Shown here: piece after piece, positions 53,496 to 64,000 of the stretch
Layout: each line of letters begins with the position of its first letter
Position numbering within the stretch: position 1 is the first letter of the stretch
Source of the DNA: Anopheles merus
Taxonomy: Eukaryota > Arthropoda > Insecta > Diptera > Culicidae
Assembly: GCF_017562075.2 (NCBI RefSeq)
Contig: NC_054084.1
Coordinates: 3,776,501-3,840,500 of the forward strand
Length of the DNA stretch: 64,000 nucleotides
Reading direction: 5' to 3'
The notes under the pieces: model-generated
The model's database searches: none
What the model was told of the DNA's origin: nothing
The model's input: only the letters and a program-made list of their open reading frames with translations
Translations under genes and position numbers: made by a program

Positions 53496-54268
53496 CCTCA
53501 ATTACACGCTTCAGCTTTTCGTAAAATAAATACGTTTCCTTCCGTTTACACAGGTACAGCAAATAATATACAAAAATTTACACACAAAAAACATATTCAA
53601 ACACATTGTAGCGGTGCCTAAACGTAATAGTGTTTCGCAGTAAGGACGCACTCAGGAAAGCTGTCCGGCGGTTTCGGAACTTTATAAAAGCTGCTAGTAC
53701 AAAATGTACGCCCATCACGGACGCGCAAGACGCAAGAAGTGCTGGTTGTTTAGATGTGTGTGTGTGATCGTGATTTCTGCAGGACTTCACTGAAAGCACA
53801 TACGCAACATCCACTTGCCTGCCTTGCACGTCCCTGTCGACTGTTTACAGAATCGTTATCCGTCCCTTATTCGCGGGCTGCCGTAAGTTTAACGCTCTAG
53901 CTATCTCACTATGTAGTTCCTGTTACTTTATACACGCACATGCACTCGGGAGGTCCTCTGCTTCCGAGAGGAACCATTCCTTCTTCACTGTCTGTTAACA
54001 TTTCCTATCAATAAATATGTACAGATGATGAGCCCCCCGCGTTGTGTCCTTCACTTTTCTCTTATTTTTCAGCTGAAGTCTCCGTCACTAACACCTATGC
54101 CACAGCACTAGTTTCCCAGCCCTACCAACTCGCTAAGCCACCTTGCAAGACTCCTGAACATTAGCTTGTTACCTGTACCGCATCTGGACGGACAATAGCG
54201 TGCCACTTGACACGCACACACCTCACACGCTTCTCACCCAACAGTTGAGCTTTCTTGTTTGTATTAGT

Positions 54269-54274
54269 TTTATT
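54269..54274 (-). terminator. Possible proximal dpp polyadenylation signal
   Basis: AATAAA on the dpp strand, about 365 bases after the stop codon. The following sequence is less clearly GT-rich. Confidence 0.3.
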
Positions 54275-54637
54275 TTGTTTGCTTTTTCCCCATTTTTTGC
54301 ATGCATACGTTGATTATGGCTTGATCTACATGACTTTTTTTTACTATGGTACACAAGTTTGATCGTTGCTACTACTGCTACTATCCTATCTGATCTCTAT
54401 TTCTCTCAAAACAAACTCACTCACACTCTCTACACACTTCGCTCTTAGTACGTTCGATCGTTATACACAAAACAAAGATTTAAAGTAATAATAAAACAAA
54501 ACAGTTGCGGCCCTGCCGATTCCTATGGTCATCCAATTTCGTGTTTTGTTTCAATCCCCTACCCTCCCCCCTTGTTTTCTCACAGAAAACGTATCCTTCC
54601 CCTCAATTCTTCCCTCCCCCTCTTCCCTTTCAACACT

Positions 54638-57452
54638 TCACCGGCAGCCGCATCCAACGACCGTCATGTCCTGGTAGTTCTTCAGCACCACCTTGTTCTG
54701 CTCGTTCAGATACAGCATCGAGATGGAGGACAGCTGGGTCGGCACGCAGCACGCCTTCGGTGCGAGCGTCGGGTTGTAGGAGTTGACCAGCGTCTGCACG
54801 ATCGCGTGATTCGTCGTGTTCAGATGGTCCGCTATCGGGAACCGGCAGTCGCCCTGGCAGTAGTACGCCTCGTACCCGGGCGGCGCCACAATCCAATCGT
54901 TCCACCCGACATCGCTGAAGTCGACGTACAGCGGCTTCCGCTGGCAGAGTTCGTTTTTCCGCCGGCTGCTGCGCTTGGCCGAGGCACGCCGGGCCCGGTT
55001 CGCGCTGCTGATCGCGTCCCGGATCGGCCGTTGCTTGTGCCGCCCGTCGTCGGTGTAGGTGAACAGGAGCGGCTGCTTCTGCACCCAGCTGTCGTGCCGT
55101 TCGGCCGCATTCCGTCGCAACCGGACGTGCTCGTGGACGGGGACGGCCGGCACTATGCTGCGCCTCTGGCGGCTATGGCCTGGAGGTCCACGGCCCCGGC
55201 CCGTCACCTGCACGAACAGGCCGTGGTTTTTGCGCGGCTGCCTTAGCCACCGCTCGACGGCCGGCATCACATCGAAGCTGGCCGTGCCGGACTCGTTGAT
55301 GGCGAGCGTTTTCGTGTCGACCAGCAGGAAGGTCGGGGCGCGCTTGCCTTTGACGCCGGGCCGCACGATGTCGTACACCATCACCTGATACAGGACCGGT
55401 GTCCTTGCCTGCGCTCGGCTGCTTCGGTGGGCGATGCCCTCGCGGGTTAGGGTGAGTTCCGCTGCACGTAACTTCTCGCCTCGCGGGATGCTTGTTACGT
55501 TGAACAGTAACCGGAAGCGATGATGATGCTGGAACCGCTGGTCTATGTGACTTTCTGTAGGTAAGCAAGGGAAAGAGTTGAAGAGAGAGAGAGAGAACGT
55601 TAATGCATTGCAAGGATGAGACCGATCAGGATGAAGATGCATCAAAGTACCCATAGTAAGGAAACGTCAGTTATCAAAATTGAGTTGTTGTGTCGTGGCA
55701 AGAGTGTAGTGTAGAAGAGTAGAACATCAAACTAAATCAACTTAATTGAATTGTTCTCCAATATTTGTTTTTCCCGGTAAAAACAAGACCTGGGCCAATA
55801 TTTCCATCGATATACTTTGTTTCACGGTAAATACAATTCCACTAAAACCGCCATCTCCAGGTTTGCCACAGAGACTCATAATTTCTTCAACCCTTTGCAT
55901 GGATAAATAAACAATTCCGCCGTACCTGTCATGAACCACCTGGACGAGCTCACACCAAGAAATAATAGCCTCCCCCCATGCCCCCCATTCCCTAAAAGCG
56001 AAAACGCGTCCAACAACATCCCCCACTGCTTAATTTCTGCCAGACGAAAACCAGAATCCTGAAGTCGGCCCGGCAACACGCGGCAAACAATAACACTTCT
56101 CCGAAACTGGCGGGCTGTGCGCGGCTAGCGTGTGTTTTAATCGATTTGGCAAACCCATTAGCGAATTTGGACAATCAGCAACACTCTACCCTCTACAGCA
56201 CCATCCCCCTGGAGCCTGCGTCAAAATTCTCCTAAGCAACAAACTACGCATCATCCAGACCAAGACCCAGACGATCGTCTCCGTAAGTGTTGGGTGAGTT
56301 TGTTTGTGATTTGCCGAAAATTGCGCCTGCCCGGCGGTACTCACTTTAATTGCGTTCGGCGCAACACGGCTCTTTGTGCTGCTGCGCCCCTGCGCGAACT
56401 AATATTTCTAGTCCGGTGTTTGTTTACAAGCGGCGTGATACTACTAGCAAAGGCTGCGTGCTGCTGCCTGGCGGAGAATTTCGACTTTGCGTAACGCACT
56501 CCCAGCACTCCCTCTCTCCAGCGCTCGTCCGATTTTACCATAAACACTGGATCCGTACTCCGTAGCATCTCGCAAGCAGTTGGAAGCAGTGCGGGTTGGT
56601 CAAAAGGTCAACCGGACCTAGTATATCGGACTCCTCGGAACCTCGCTTTGCCGCAATGGGGTGTTGATAGACGCTTCTCTCCTTGAACCGTACAGCTGGG
56701 CGCAAAACGAACCGAACGTTTACGTTCGCTTTACTCGTGTGCAAAATTTATCGATAATTTTACGCACGATACGCCACGCCCGGACACGCGGATGCAGCAT
56801 CTTCCACGGCTCTTTGGCACGGGGAGATGCGTAGCAAAACGATCGCCATACTACGAGGGCGCGCGCGAGCGCTCGGTAATCGGTTTTTTGGGGGGAGATT
56901 ATGTAAACAAAGTTTTGCCCCCGCCGTATTACACAAACAATCGATCGCGCGATCGCTTCTTTATTGCATTTCCAGGTAGTGTGCAATCAAAGTGCACCAG
57001 CCGTCATTAGTTTTCGAGTACGGCCGATCCAACATCCTGGTTTGAATTCAAGAACTTGGGAAAGATTTGAACTGTGTACCTGCTAGTTGCTTCTTGTATT
57101 TCAGCACACGTTGCGCGATCTTTAGCCAAAAGCTTCTCCAATAATTGACCTTTTTATCATTTCTAATGTCTAAAACTGCACAACCCAAACCTTAATGTCA
57201 TCTGGGCAAGGTGTCTGAACATTGCAATGGAACCACTTTCAAATCGTCCGTAAAGAGATCCCCTCCGTATGGTTCCCCCGCCGCACAGCGTTATAGCTCA
57301 ACATTAACTGCTGCATTTGCCGCAAGTGTTAGGACGTGGAATTAATTGAAAATAAAAACAACTTGATTCCACCAGTTTGCGCCGGTCGCACTGCAACACC
57401 TCCTTGAAGAGCAGGTCCCTTGGCCTCCTAACCGAACGATCGTTACCGATCG

Positions 57453-57501
<49 letters not shown>

Positions 57502-58285
57502 TGTGTGTGGCAATACGCTAAACACTCTTTAATGTCGTGCGCAACCGTGTACCGGTTTTTGACGTCGTCGTCGCTGTCGTGGAGCCTTCGGAATGGCTTC
57601 CTAGATATTGCACTACTTGTACTACTATTCCCTTTCCCACGTCCCCGCCGTACGTACCTTCGTGTGTAAAACTTCGCACGGTGTTGGCGTTGCGCGTGTT
57701 CAGTCCTTCCTTTGGTACGCTGACGGAGTCGACCAGATCGTGGCCCATGATCTGGGCGTACAGCTGCTTCATCGCCTCCGGTATCACCACCTTGGACCGG
57801 TCGATCTTTGGCCGATTGGGGAACCCGAACAGGCTCAGAAGGTTCTTCTCTATCTCGACTAGCGTTTTAGGATCGGGCCTGCTCTCCACCACCACCTTGT
57901 CCACCGTGTCCGGCTCACTGTCACTGATTTCGTTCTCCAGCACCGGCTCGTCGGCTGGACCTTCGGGGTCTACCTCTACCGCCGCATCCTTAGCGGCCAC
58001 ATACTCTTCGTACTCGATCGTCTCGCTGCTCTTTATGCTGGCCGCTTCCGGCGCACCGGTCCCACCTATCCGTGGTTCCGGCGAGACGTCCGTGACGGGC
58101 GGTGTCGAGTCGGCCGAGCCCTGTCGTAACGCAGGCTGATTGAAGGGATGGCTGATGTGTGATTGATCCGAATGGAGCAGGCTGGAGGCTTTCGTTCGGG
58201 CTGGACTGCTGCTGTCTGTGCTAGCGACTCGCGTTGCACCGTGTGATATCGCCAGCACAGCGAGCACGTAGAACCATACGTGCAT
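54638..58285 (-). CDS. dpp: Decapentaplegic, BMP2/4-type secreted ligand (complete, two coding exons)
   Basis: The coding sequence is complement(join(54638..55554,57658..58285)), 1545 bases, 514 residues plus TGA. The donor is G/GTACGT at 57657 and the acceptor CTACAG/ ends at 55555; they join as G+AA, giving Glu210 in frame. The start at 58285 is chosen over the ATG 22 codons upstream because it has a better context (GACC before ATG), begins a signal peptide (MHVWFYVLAVLAISHG) and follows a splice acceptor at 58302-58303. Residues 23-210 and the first part of exon 2 form the TGF-beta prodomain (for example FPNRPKIDRSKVVIPEAM, HHHRFRLLFNV, LLFTYTDDGRHK). Dibasic RXXR sites occur at 338-341 (RQRR), 354-357 (RLRR) and 396-399 (RARR). 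The mature ligand is about residues 400-514, with seven cysteines in cystine-knot spacing, an NTT glycosylation sequon and the terminus VVGCGCR. It acts extracellularly through Tkv/Punt receptors and Mad. The mature part closely matches Drosophila Dpp; Gbb or Screw fit less well. Confidence 0.97.
55555..57657 (-). other. dpp: dpp intron between the two coding exons
   Basis: The intron is 2103 bases with a GT donor and AG acceptor, placed inside the prodomain at the same protein position as in Drosophila dpp (after the FTH motif). No nested gene is recognised; short frames on both strands carry no domain. A (CA)n run on the transcript strand lies about 150 bases after the donor. Confidence 0.85.
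57456..57509. repeat. (GT)n microsatellite in dpp intron
   Basis: About 54 bases of GT dinucleotide with one AC interruption near its right end. On the dpp transcript it reads CA and lies about 150 bases downstream of the 5' splice site. Confidence 0.95.
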
Positions 58286-58301
58286 GGTCGCTGGAAGTAG
58301 T
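58286..58301 (-). other. dpp: Spliced 5' leader segment of dpp
   Basis: On the minus strand, CCAATTGCAG ends at 58302 and is followed by 16 bases and then the start codon. This is a good splice acceptor, so the first coding exon probably begins at 58301 and an upstream non-coding exon exists, as in Drosophila dpp, which has several 5' leader exons. The upstream exon was not located. Confidence 0.6.
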
Positions 58302-59158
58302 CTGCAATTGGAAAACGGAACCGTATTAGAGGAATGTTTTGCAGTCAACACGTTCGCTGGCCACGCTGGTCGGTGGCGGAATGGGACAATCGCTTGCCGT
58401 ACTGCTCGCTAATAAATCTACCAACCGCCCGGACAACACCACATTGCAACTATTGCGATTAGTCAACGGTCACCACTAGACACCGTGTCGTGGTGTGGTA
58501 CGTTTGTTTGTTGCGCTTCCAGGCCGCCACACAAGAGGAAGCTGATAATTAAAGTAAATGTTTTCAAAAAACAACGCCGTGTCTTGGAACTGCCCGGGTG
58601 AGTGTGCGGGGCATCGGAAGAGATGAGAGTTTAGATTCGCGGTCACAGATTGGGCCCAGACCGGGTGGCGACACTGGTCGGCTACTAGCTTGGATCAGCA
58701 CGCGGAGCAAACGGCACACACGCGGCGTTGGTTTTTGTTTCTCCTCCTTTGCGAAAAGCAAACTCCCGGTGTCAGTTCCAACGCCTGTTTTCGTTCGTTG
58801 GCTTTACGGAGCGGCCGTTCGAGCGGCCGAGGTCGTTCGAGGTACGCAGAAGCTTTCGAGTAGCACAGCTATTCGTACGTTTTACAGCTTCGCCAGCATA
58901 AAAACACCTTCCAGTCGCCCACACTTTGACAGGTCAGGTGCTGCCAACGGATCCTAAGGACCATGCAGTGGGCTCGAAGGTGAGAAAGAGACACCTCTTC
59001 TTCAGGAGTGACAAGACAAGGAGGATCTCGTCTGTTTGCCCAATGCTTGTACCAGTGTGTGTGTGTGTGCATGAGAAACAAAGGACACAAGCTGTGAATC
59101 TCAAGTGGCCTCCTCGATACATTCGTCCTCACAAAAGGATCCTTTTTTCCTTCCTCCT

Positions 59159-59202
<44 letters not shown>

Positions 59203-62200
59203 GCATCTCCGCCCGAGAAATGGCTTTCGCACGCCTTCCCGCTTTCCCGTTCCCTCCCCAGGAACGGTCCCATCCCATCCCACGGACGGTTGCAGGCGAT
59301 TACAGGAAGAATCCCCTTTTGCAGGTCCCCTTTGGCCCGGGGCGTTTTACTACCCCTTGCGGCCCGTCGAGTGCACTCTCGAGTGGGCAACAACCGGTTG
59401 TTGCCGTTGCCGGCCCCGGGGCTTACGCACCGGAGGACAACAAATCGATTGTTTCCTCACAATACTGGGCGGAGAAGTGAAGAATGTGTGTTCGTTATTT
59501 GTGTTGTGCGCGTCCCTTGCGTTCTGTCCTTGGGCTACCGCACTCGAGCGCTACCACACCTTCTTCTCCGCACCGGGCTTGGTTTTTCGTTGCCTGCAGG
59601 ACCTGGCCTGCCCTGGTTACGGGAGGTACAGCTATTGCTCGAACGATCGATCACACACAGCAGTTCTCTGTTAGCTGGATGGGGTTTTCCCCGGCCCGCC
59701 GTCCATTTATGTCGATCACACGGGCAAGGGATGGGTTTTTGGTAATTTCCATACCCTTTATCAATGGGGAGCACCTGTACAGCACGACAACGCCCATCCT
59801 CCATTACCCGGAGGTGCAACACAGCACCCGGAGGTACAGGAGAGTGCGTTCGTTCGACGCGCTCGCTAGACCGATCGATGTGGGAGGGGGCGCTTAAGGG
59901 CACAAAACAACGCACATACACATGATCGCCCCTATCGCTGCGTCGAGCACGCGGATCTCATCCCACCCCACCCCACCCAAGTAGGTCAGCGAGCGAGGAA
60001 GAAATTGCAACTAATCTCACGGCGCTGCAATGCCAAGTGCGTCAACACAACAGCAGCTCAGGCCTATCGTAGAGTCTGTAGTTGCACTGTTTCGATCGGC
60101 TCGGCGTACAGTTTCCAGTTTTCAAACGACACCAAATTCCAGCAGCAGGACCAGCAACCTTCGACGCTTTGTATTTCCACCTGAACGCCTCTGCCGTGTA
60201 CTTTGCGGTCGGGAAGGTATAAAAAACCCCCACAACGAGACATGATCACCAAACGGTGTGGTGCCCGGGCGCCAATCAATCCGCCGCCGGGAAAAAAGGG
60301 AGAAGAGGCTACACAGAGGGAGGACTTGGTACTGGTTTTGCTATTTTTAGCCCGGACACATAGTATCAGCGCAAACGAAAAAAAAGAAATAAATCCAGAG
60401 CGTTCAACAGAATCCCACAACACACGCCTCGTGTGTGTCCCTCTGCTCACGTAACACGCAGAATTGTTAATCGCATTTGAATAATAATTGTCAGTATTCT
60501 CGAGGCCTGCACATACACACGCACAGGGGCGGTTTCGGCCTGCACACGGGCCCGTCTCTCACTCCCGAGGAAGCTCGGCCTGGTCGCGGGTGCTGTCAGC
60601 ACAATCGGGGGTTTGATCCGGAAAGGACGCCTACCATTTTTATAATCTCACCTTCCAGTGTACCCTGACACTGTGTGTGTATGTGCCTAAGGGTGCACTT
60701 TACATACACACACACACACTCCAGACAGACAGAATCGCCCCGGATTGCCATTGTTTGCCAGCGCGATCAAGCCCTGCGAGTTGTCGCCAGGACCCTTCTA
60801 ACCCTCTGAAAGTGCAGGTTGCACGCATAAACGCATCGCAAGTGTGTGGGTTTTTATGTGTTGATTGCCTAACACGTTCCCGGTGGGTGCTAAAACCAAA
60901 AACCCCTGCCACTGGCTTTTAACAGTCCCCAGGTGAGCCATTAAATGAGGCGTCAGAAGAGTTCTTGTCATGAACATGACGCCAGTCTGTCACGGCGCTG
61001 TACCTTCGGTGTCTTAATTCCCAGGATTCCAGCCCAGTTCCCAGAGTCCTGCCAGCAAACCTTTAAGCCGCTCTCGGCTCTCATTTAATTAATTAATCAA
61101 CAACAAAACAATGTTTGCACTGCAGTTTTCACATGAAGTCTTGGCCGGCTCCGTAGTGATGGTGTCGGTGGTGCTGCATATGCGAACCAGTGATCGCTGC
61201 ACTTTGCTGACCCCGTTGTCATCGTCGCTGTTGTTGTTGTTTTTGTTGTTGCTGCTGCTGCTGTAGCTGTTGTTGTAGTGGGAACGGGGTAGATAGTGAG
61301 CGTGCAGATAAAGCCACGTCAACCACGTCCTTCCATTTGCTCTGATTTATGTCGCTGGCCCAACGATCGGCGGCTTAATTCTCACGGCCTCACGTAAATG
61401 AGCGGGCCCACTCATAATGGGTGAGTTATGTGCCTGTTGCCCGTCTGGTTGTCCTCTCCCCCCTCCCTTATCCCTCCTCCTGTTATGTGCATGCTCTGGG
61501 GTCAACACCAATTAAGCATGCAGAGTTCCGTCGGGTCGTACTCAAAATTCTCCAACTTGCCAGCAAAACGCACCATTCGGCATGATAGTGATCGTGGACA
61601 GCATTATGCTTCCCTCGATGTCTCCTCCATCCCCGCTCCCCCCCCCCCCTCCCCTGTTTAAGACCCATCGCAATATGTTGCATTTGTGGTGGTGATGGTG
61701 AGTGATTTTTATCGTTATCCTAAGCTGATGTTACTTGTGCTTTGCAGGCTAAATACACTTACCTTCTACTTGTTTGCCGACCGATCATTGTCGATCGTGT
61801 CCTCGTGCCGCTTGCGGCCCGTCGTTGCCTGGCTAGGCCGCGCGTTTCGCTGCAGCCAGCGGGACACGGAGCCGCATGGGCACGCAGCCGTTCCCGCGTC
61901 ATGTACACCGAGCCGCCGGAACGGACCCGGGAGGAAACCAATGTGGTTCCGTTCGGTTGGAAAGGATACGCACTGCTTGGGAACGCTTCCTGGACACGTT
62001 TGCCTTTACGTTTTGGACAGGAATTGGTTCGATTCTCTTGCTTCGCACAATCAATCTATTGCTCACTACAATGGTGGTCCTGGTGGCCCTGCTGGCCGCG
62101 ATGACACTGCGTCGTGACGAGCACGGGACGACCGGTTGAATGTTTCCTGCTCACTGGCCACTCGCCGGCACCGAGCATTATTTCACGAAAATCCTCGCTC

Positions 62201-64000
62201 AAATCTGCGCTACCGCGTCACTCGACTTTCACATCGAACTCACTGCACCACTTCACCAAGCCACAGGACAGGACGCCGTCGTCGAACCGGGTTTCCTGCC
62301 GCTCGGGCCCCTTTTTTCGCTTCTGCTTCTCTCTTGCCTCCTGCGCCCAAACGCTTCCTTGCACTTTCCCGATACGGCGTATATTTATGTTTGTGTTAAT
62401 GTGTTTCCGTATGGATGTGTGTGTGTGTGTTTGTGTATTTTCTTGTTTTAATTTTCTACACTCTTGGCTCGGCTCTCACACACTTGCCTAGGCCTCTGGT
62501 TGCCTTTGCTTGTCCAAAGGACCTCTACCTGCCCGAGAGAAGCAACCAAACCCTTGTTGGCTCGGCTTTCGTGCACACTTTTCCTTTCTTCCTTTCTCAC
62601 TACACCGGCAGGCAGGTTGCAATCACAAAATCTGTCCACTGGCGGTCCACTGGCTGGATTGTACGAAAGTTGCTCGTTCACTTTTCGTCGCCCACGCGCA
62701 ACTTCTTCGCGCTGCACTTTCGATCGGGCGCGAGCGCGCGCGCACGCAAAAAAAAAAGAAAAAAAAAGGTTAAAATATTTGCGTTCCAATCGGTCGTGCC
62801 CGTTACATTCCAATCTCTTGTTGGGCCGCTAGTTATACACTTGTACGCCTTTTTTGCTGTTATGTTTTGTTGTCGCTGTTTTGCGTTTTCTTTTCTGCAC
62901 TTCAGGAACCACACACTACTGCTACTGCCGCTGCTGCTGCGGCCGCTGCTCTAGATTACAGATTAAACAAATGCACTTCGATCACTTCGCGCTCTGATAC
63001 GGGCATGCACATCACTATCAGTTTGCACTATTTCTAGCACTGCCCAGTGCACTGGTCAAAATCAAGTAGACAAACGGTACGTTATATTAAGAATGTGTAT
63101 TGCTTCTCTCACTAATCTCTCTCGCGCGCGCACACACACGGACACTGGCTGGCATTCCAAACGGCTCAAAATTCAAACCTCGTCTCGACTCACGCGGCAG
63201 CTTCACAAATTTTAAACATCTCGCGACAGCATCTCGAACACGAATGAATGAACGCGAGAGACGATGCCGCATGAATGCGGTGCGATCAGCTCTCGGCGTG
63301 AACGACGATCGAGTGAACGTGCGATGAACGGCAAGTGGGCGTGGCCAGCCGCGTACGTGCTCCGTGTGTAAGGATGAGAGGAGCGCGTGCATCGAACATG
63401 AGAGGATCAAGACGTTTGACAGACGTTTGATGGTTCGAAATGACAGTTATGAGAGCGAGAATTAAGTGATCACTATGGTTTTTTTGGGGTGTTTGAGGTT
63501 GGCTTTGCATTGTAAATGAGTTCCTATAAAACGGTGTCTTTCCACCCCAGAACACTATTTGTTCGTCTTACTCGCTGTGAGGTAGTACACACATACCGCG
63601 ATACTAGTCGATACGGGGCCTCGGTCATTTGTGGTTATCCTTGAGATTGTAAGCACAGTGCTGCCACTGCCACAGTGGTAGCACGGATCGTCACGGAACT
63701 ACTGCACCACCATTACCTCCTCACTCAACTCCTTTCCACGCCACTGCCAGTGCGATCGGTTAAGAAATATTGAGGAAATCATATTTTCATTAACAGTTAT
63801 TTACACTCCAACAAATCGTGAAGATTTATGTAAACTGTGCGTGTAAACTTTCATCTCTGCCCTCGCGGGAGCAATCGATCGATCCGATCTAACCGCCCCC
63901 ACCCCGTGGCCGATCGTTCCGCGCGCTCGCACGCTCGATCCCCGGCAGCGGGCTCTTGCACAAGGGAGAGTGAGAGAATATTTATGAGAACGATTTGTAA
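58302..64000 (-). other. dpp: dpp leader intron and/or upstream region
   Basis: No coding gene is supportable in this stretch. Open frames up to 189 codons overlap on both strands and cross the (CT)n tract at 59160. CAA/CAG-type triplets lie at about 61230-61280. One or more non-coding dpp exons and promoters are expected here or beyond the window, but I cannot fix their positions. A TATAAAA-like motif at 60218 and TATAAAA at about 63527 are on the plus strand, so they do not serve dpp directly. Confidence 0.5.
59160..59200. repeat. (CT)n microsatellite
   Basis: CT dinucleotide run of about 40 bases. On the dpp strand it reads GA, a possible GAGA-factor target. Confidence 0.95.

Larger units (their letters stand above)
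53470..54637 (-). other. dpp: Probable dpp 3' UTR
   Basis: About 1.17 kb follows the dpp stop codon on the minus strand without a supportable gene. It is AT-rich and contains two minus-strand AATAAA signals, at 53490-53495 and 54269-54274. The distal one is followed on the transcript strand by a GT- and T-rich stretch (TGTGTATCTGTGTTTTTGG), so it is the favoured end. The cleavage position is inferred. Confidence 0.55.

Noticed and set aside
58286..58351. Upstream dpp start codon 22 codons before the chosen one
   Set aside because: It lies before a splice acceptor and its product would bury the signal peptide. The downstream ATG has better context and starts a signal peptide.
60210..60240. 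TATAAAA-like promoter
   Set aside because: It is on the plus strand, opposite to dpp, and no downstream plus-strand gene is recognised.
63575..63590. let-7-like TGAGGTAGT
   Set aside because: Only the first nine bases match, the rest differs, and no hairpin precursor surrounds it.

Overview
The window looks like nuclear DNA from a dipteran insect, most likely an anopheline mosquito. The evidence is two recognisable insect developmental genes with the expected exon structure, a short 142 bp intron with canonical splice sites, GC-rich coding exons in a background dotted with (CA)n and (GA)n microsatellites, and no bacterial-type gene packing. Species assignment is inference; no species-specific marker was recognised.

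Only two protein-coding genes can be supported. On the + strand, the last two coding exons of aristaless (al, ARX-type paired-class homeobox gene) lie at 8517-8779 and 8922-9351. The exon carrying the first 46 homeodomain residues and the N-terminus is not in the window, so 1-8516 is read as part of a large al intron. A long 3' UTR runs to about 11,045. On the - strand, decapentaplegic (dpp, the BMP2/4 ligand) is present with its complete coding region in two exons, complement(join(54638..55554,57658..58285)), 514 residues. It has a 3' UTR reaching about 53,470 and a spliced leader whose upstream exon was not located. The region from 58,302 to 64,000 is dpp leader intron and/or upstream DNA.

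The two genes are convergent (tail to tail) and separated by about 42 kb with no supportable gene. Nearly all open frames there are short, overlap on both strands, or run through microsatellites. In Drosophila the imaginal-disc enhancers of dpp lie 3' of the gene, and al acts in the appendage patterning network downstream of Dpp and Wg, so this interval is a good candidate for a regulatory landscape. That reading is inference.

Non-genic structures visible in the sequence are: a 50-bp-periodic cluster with eight TTGCATA cores (23,929-24,283); a foldback MITE-like element of 244 bp (29,649-29,892); a run of three adjoining perfect hairpins sharing a CTGAA loop motif (32,482-32,543); a perfect 16-bp stem hairpin (18,764-18,803); a 16-bp perfect inverted repeat with a nested palindrome (33,522-33,710); several AT-rich islands with homeodomain-type cores; and many long simple repeats. 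No tRNA, rRNA, known miRNA, CRISPR array or transposase/reverse transcriptase gene was recognised. No convincing new biological system was found; the periodic TTGCATA cluster is the most unusual signal.
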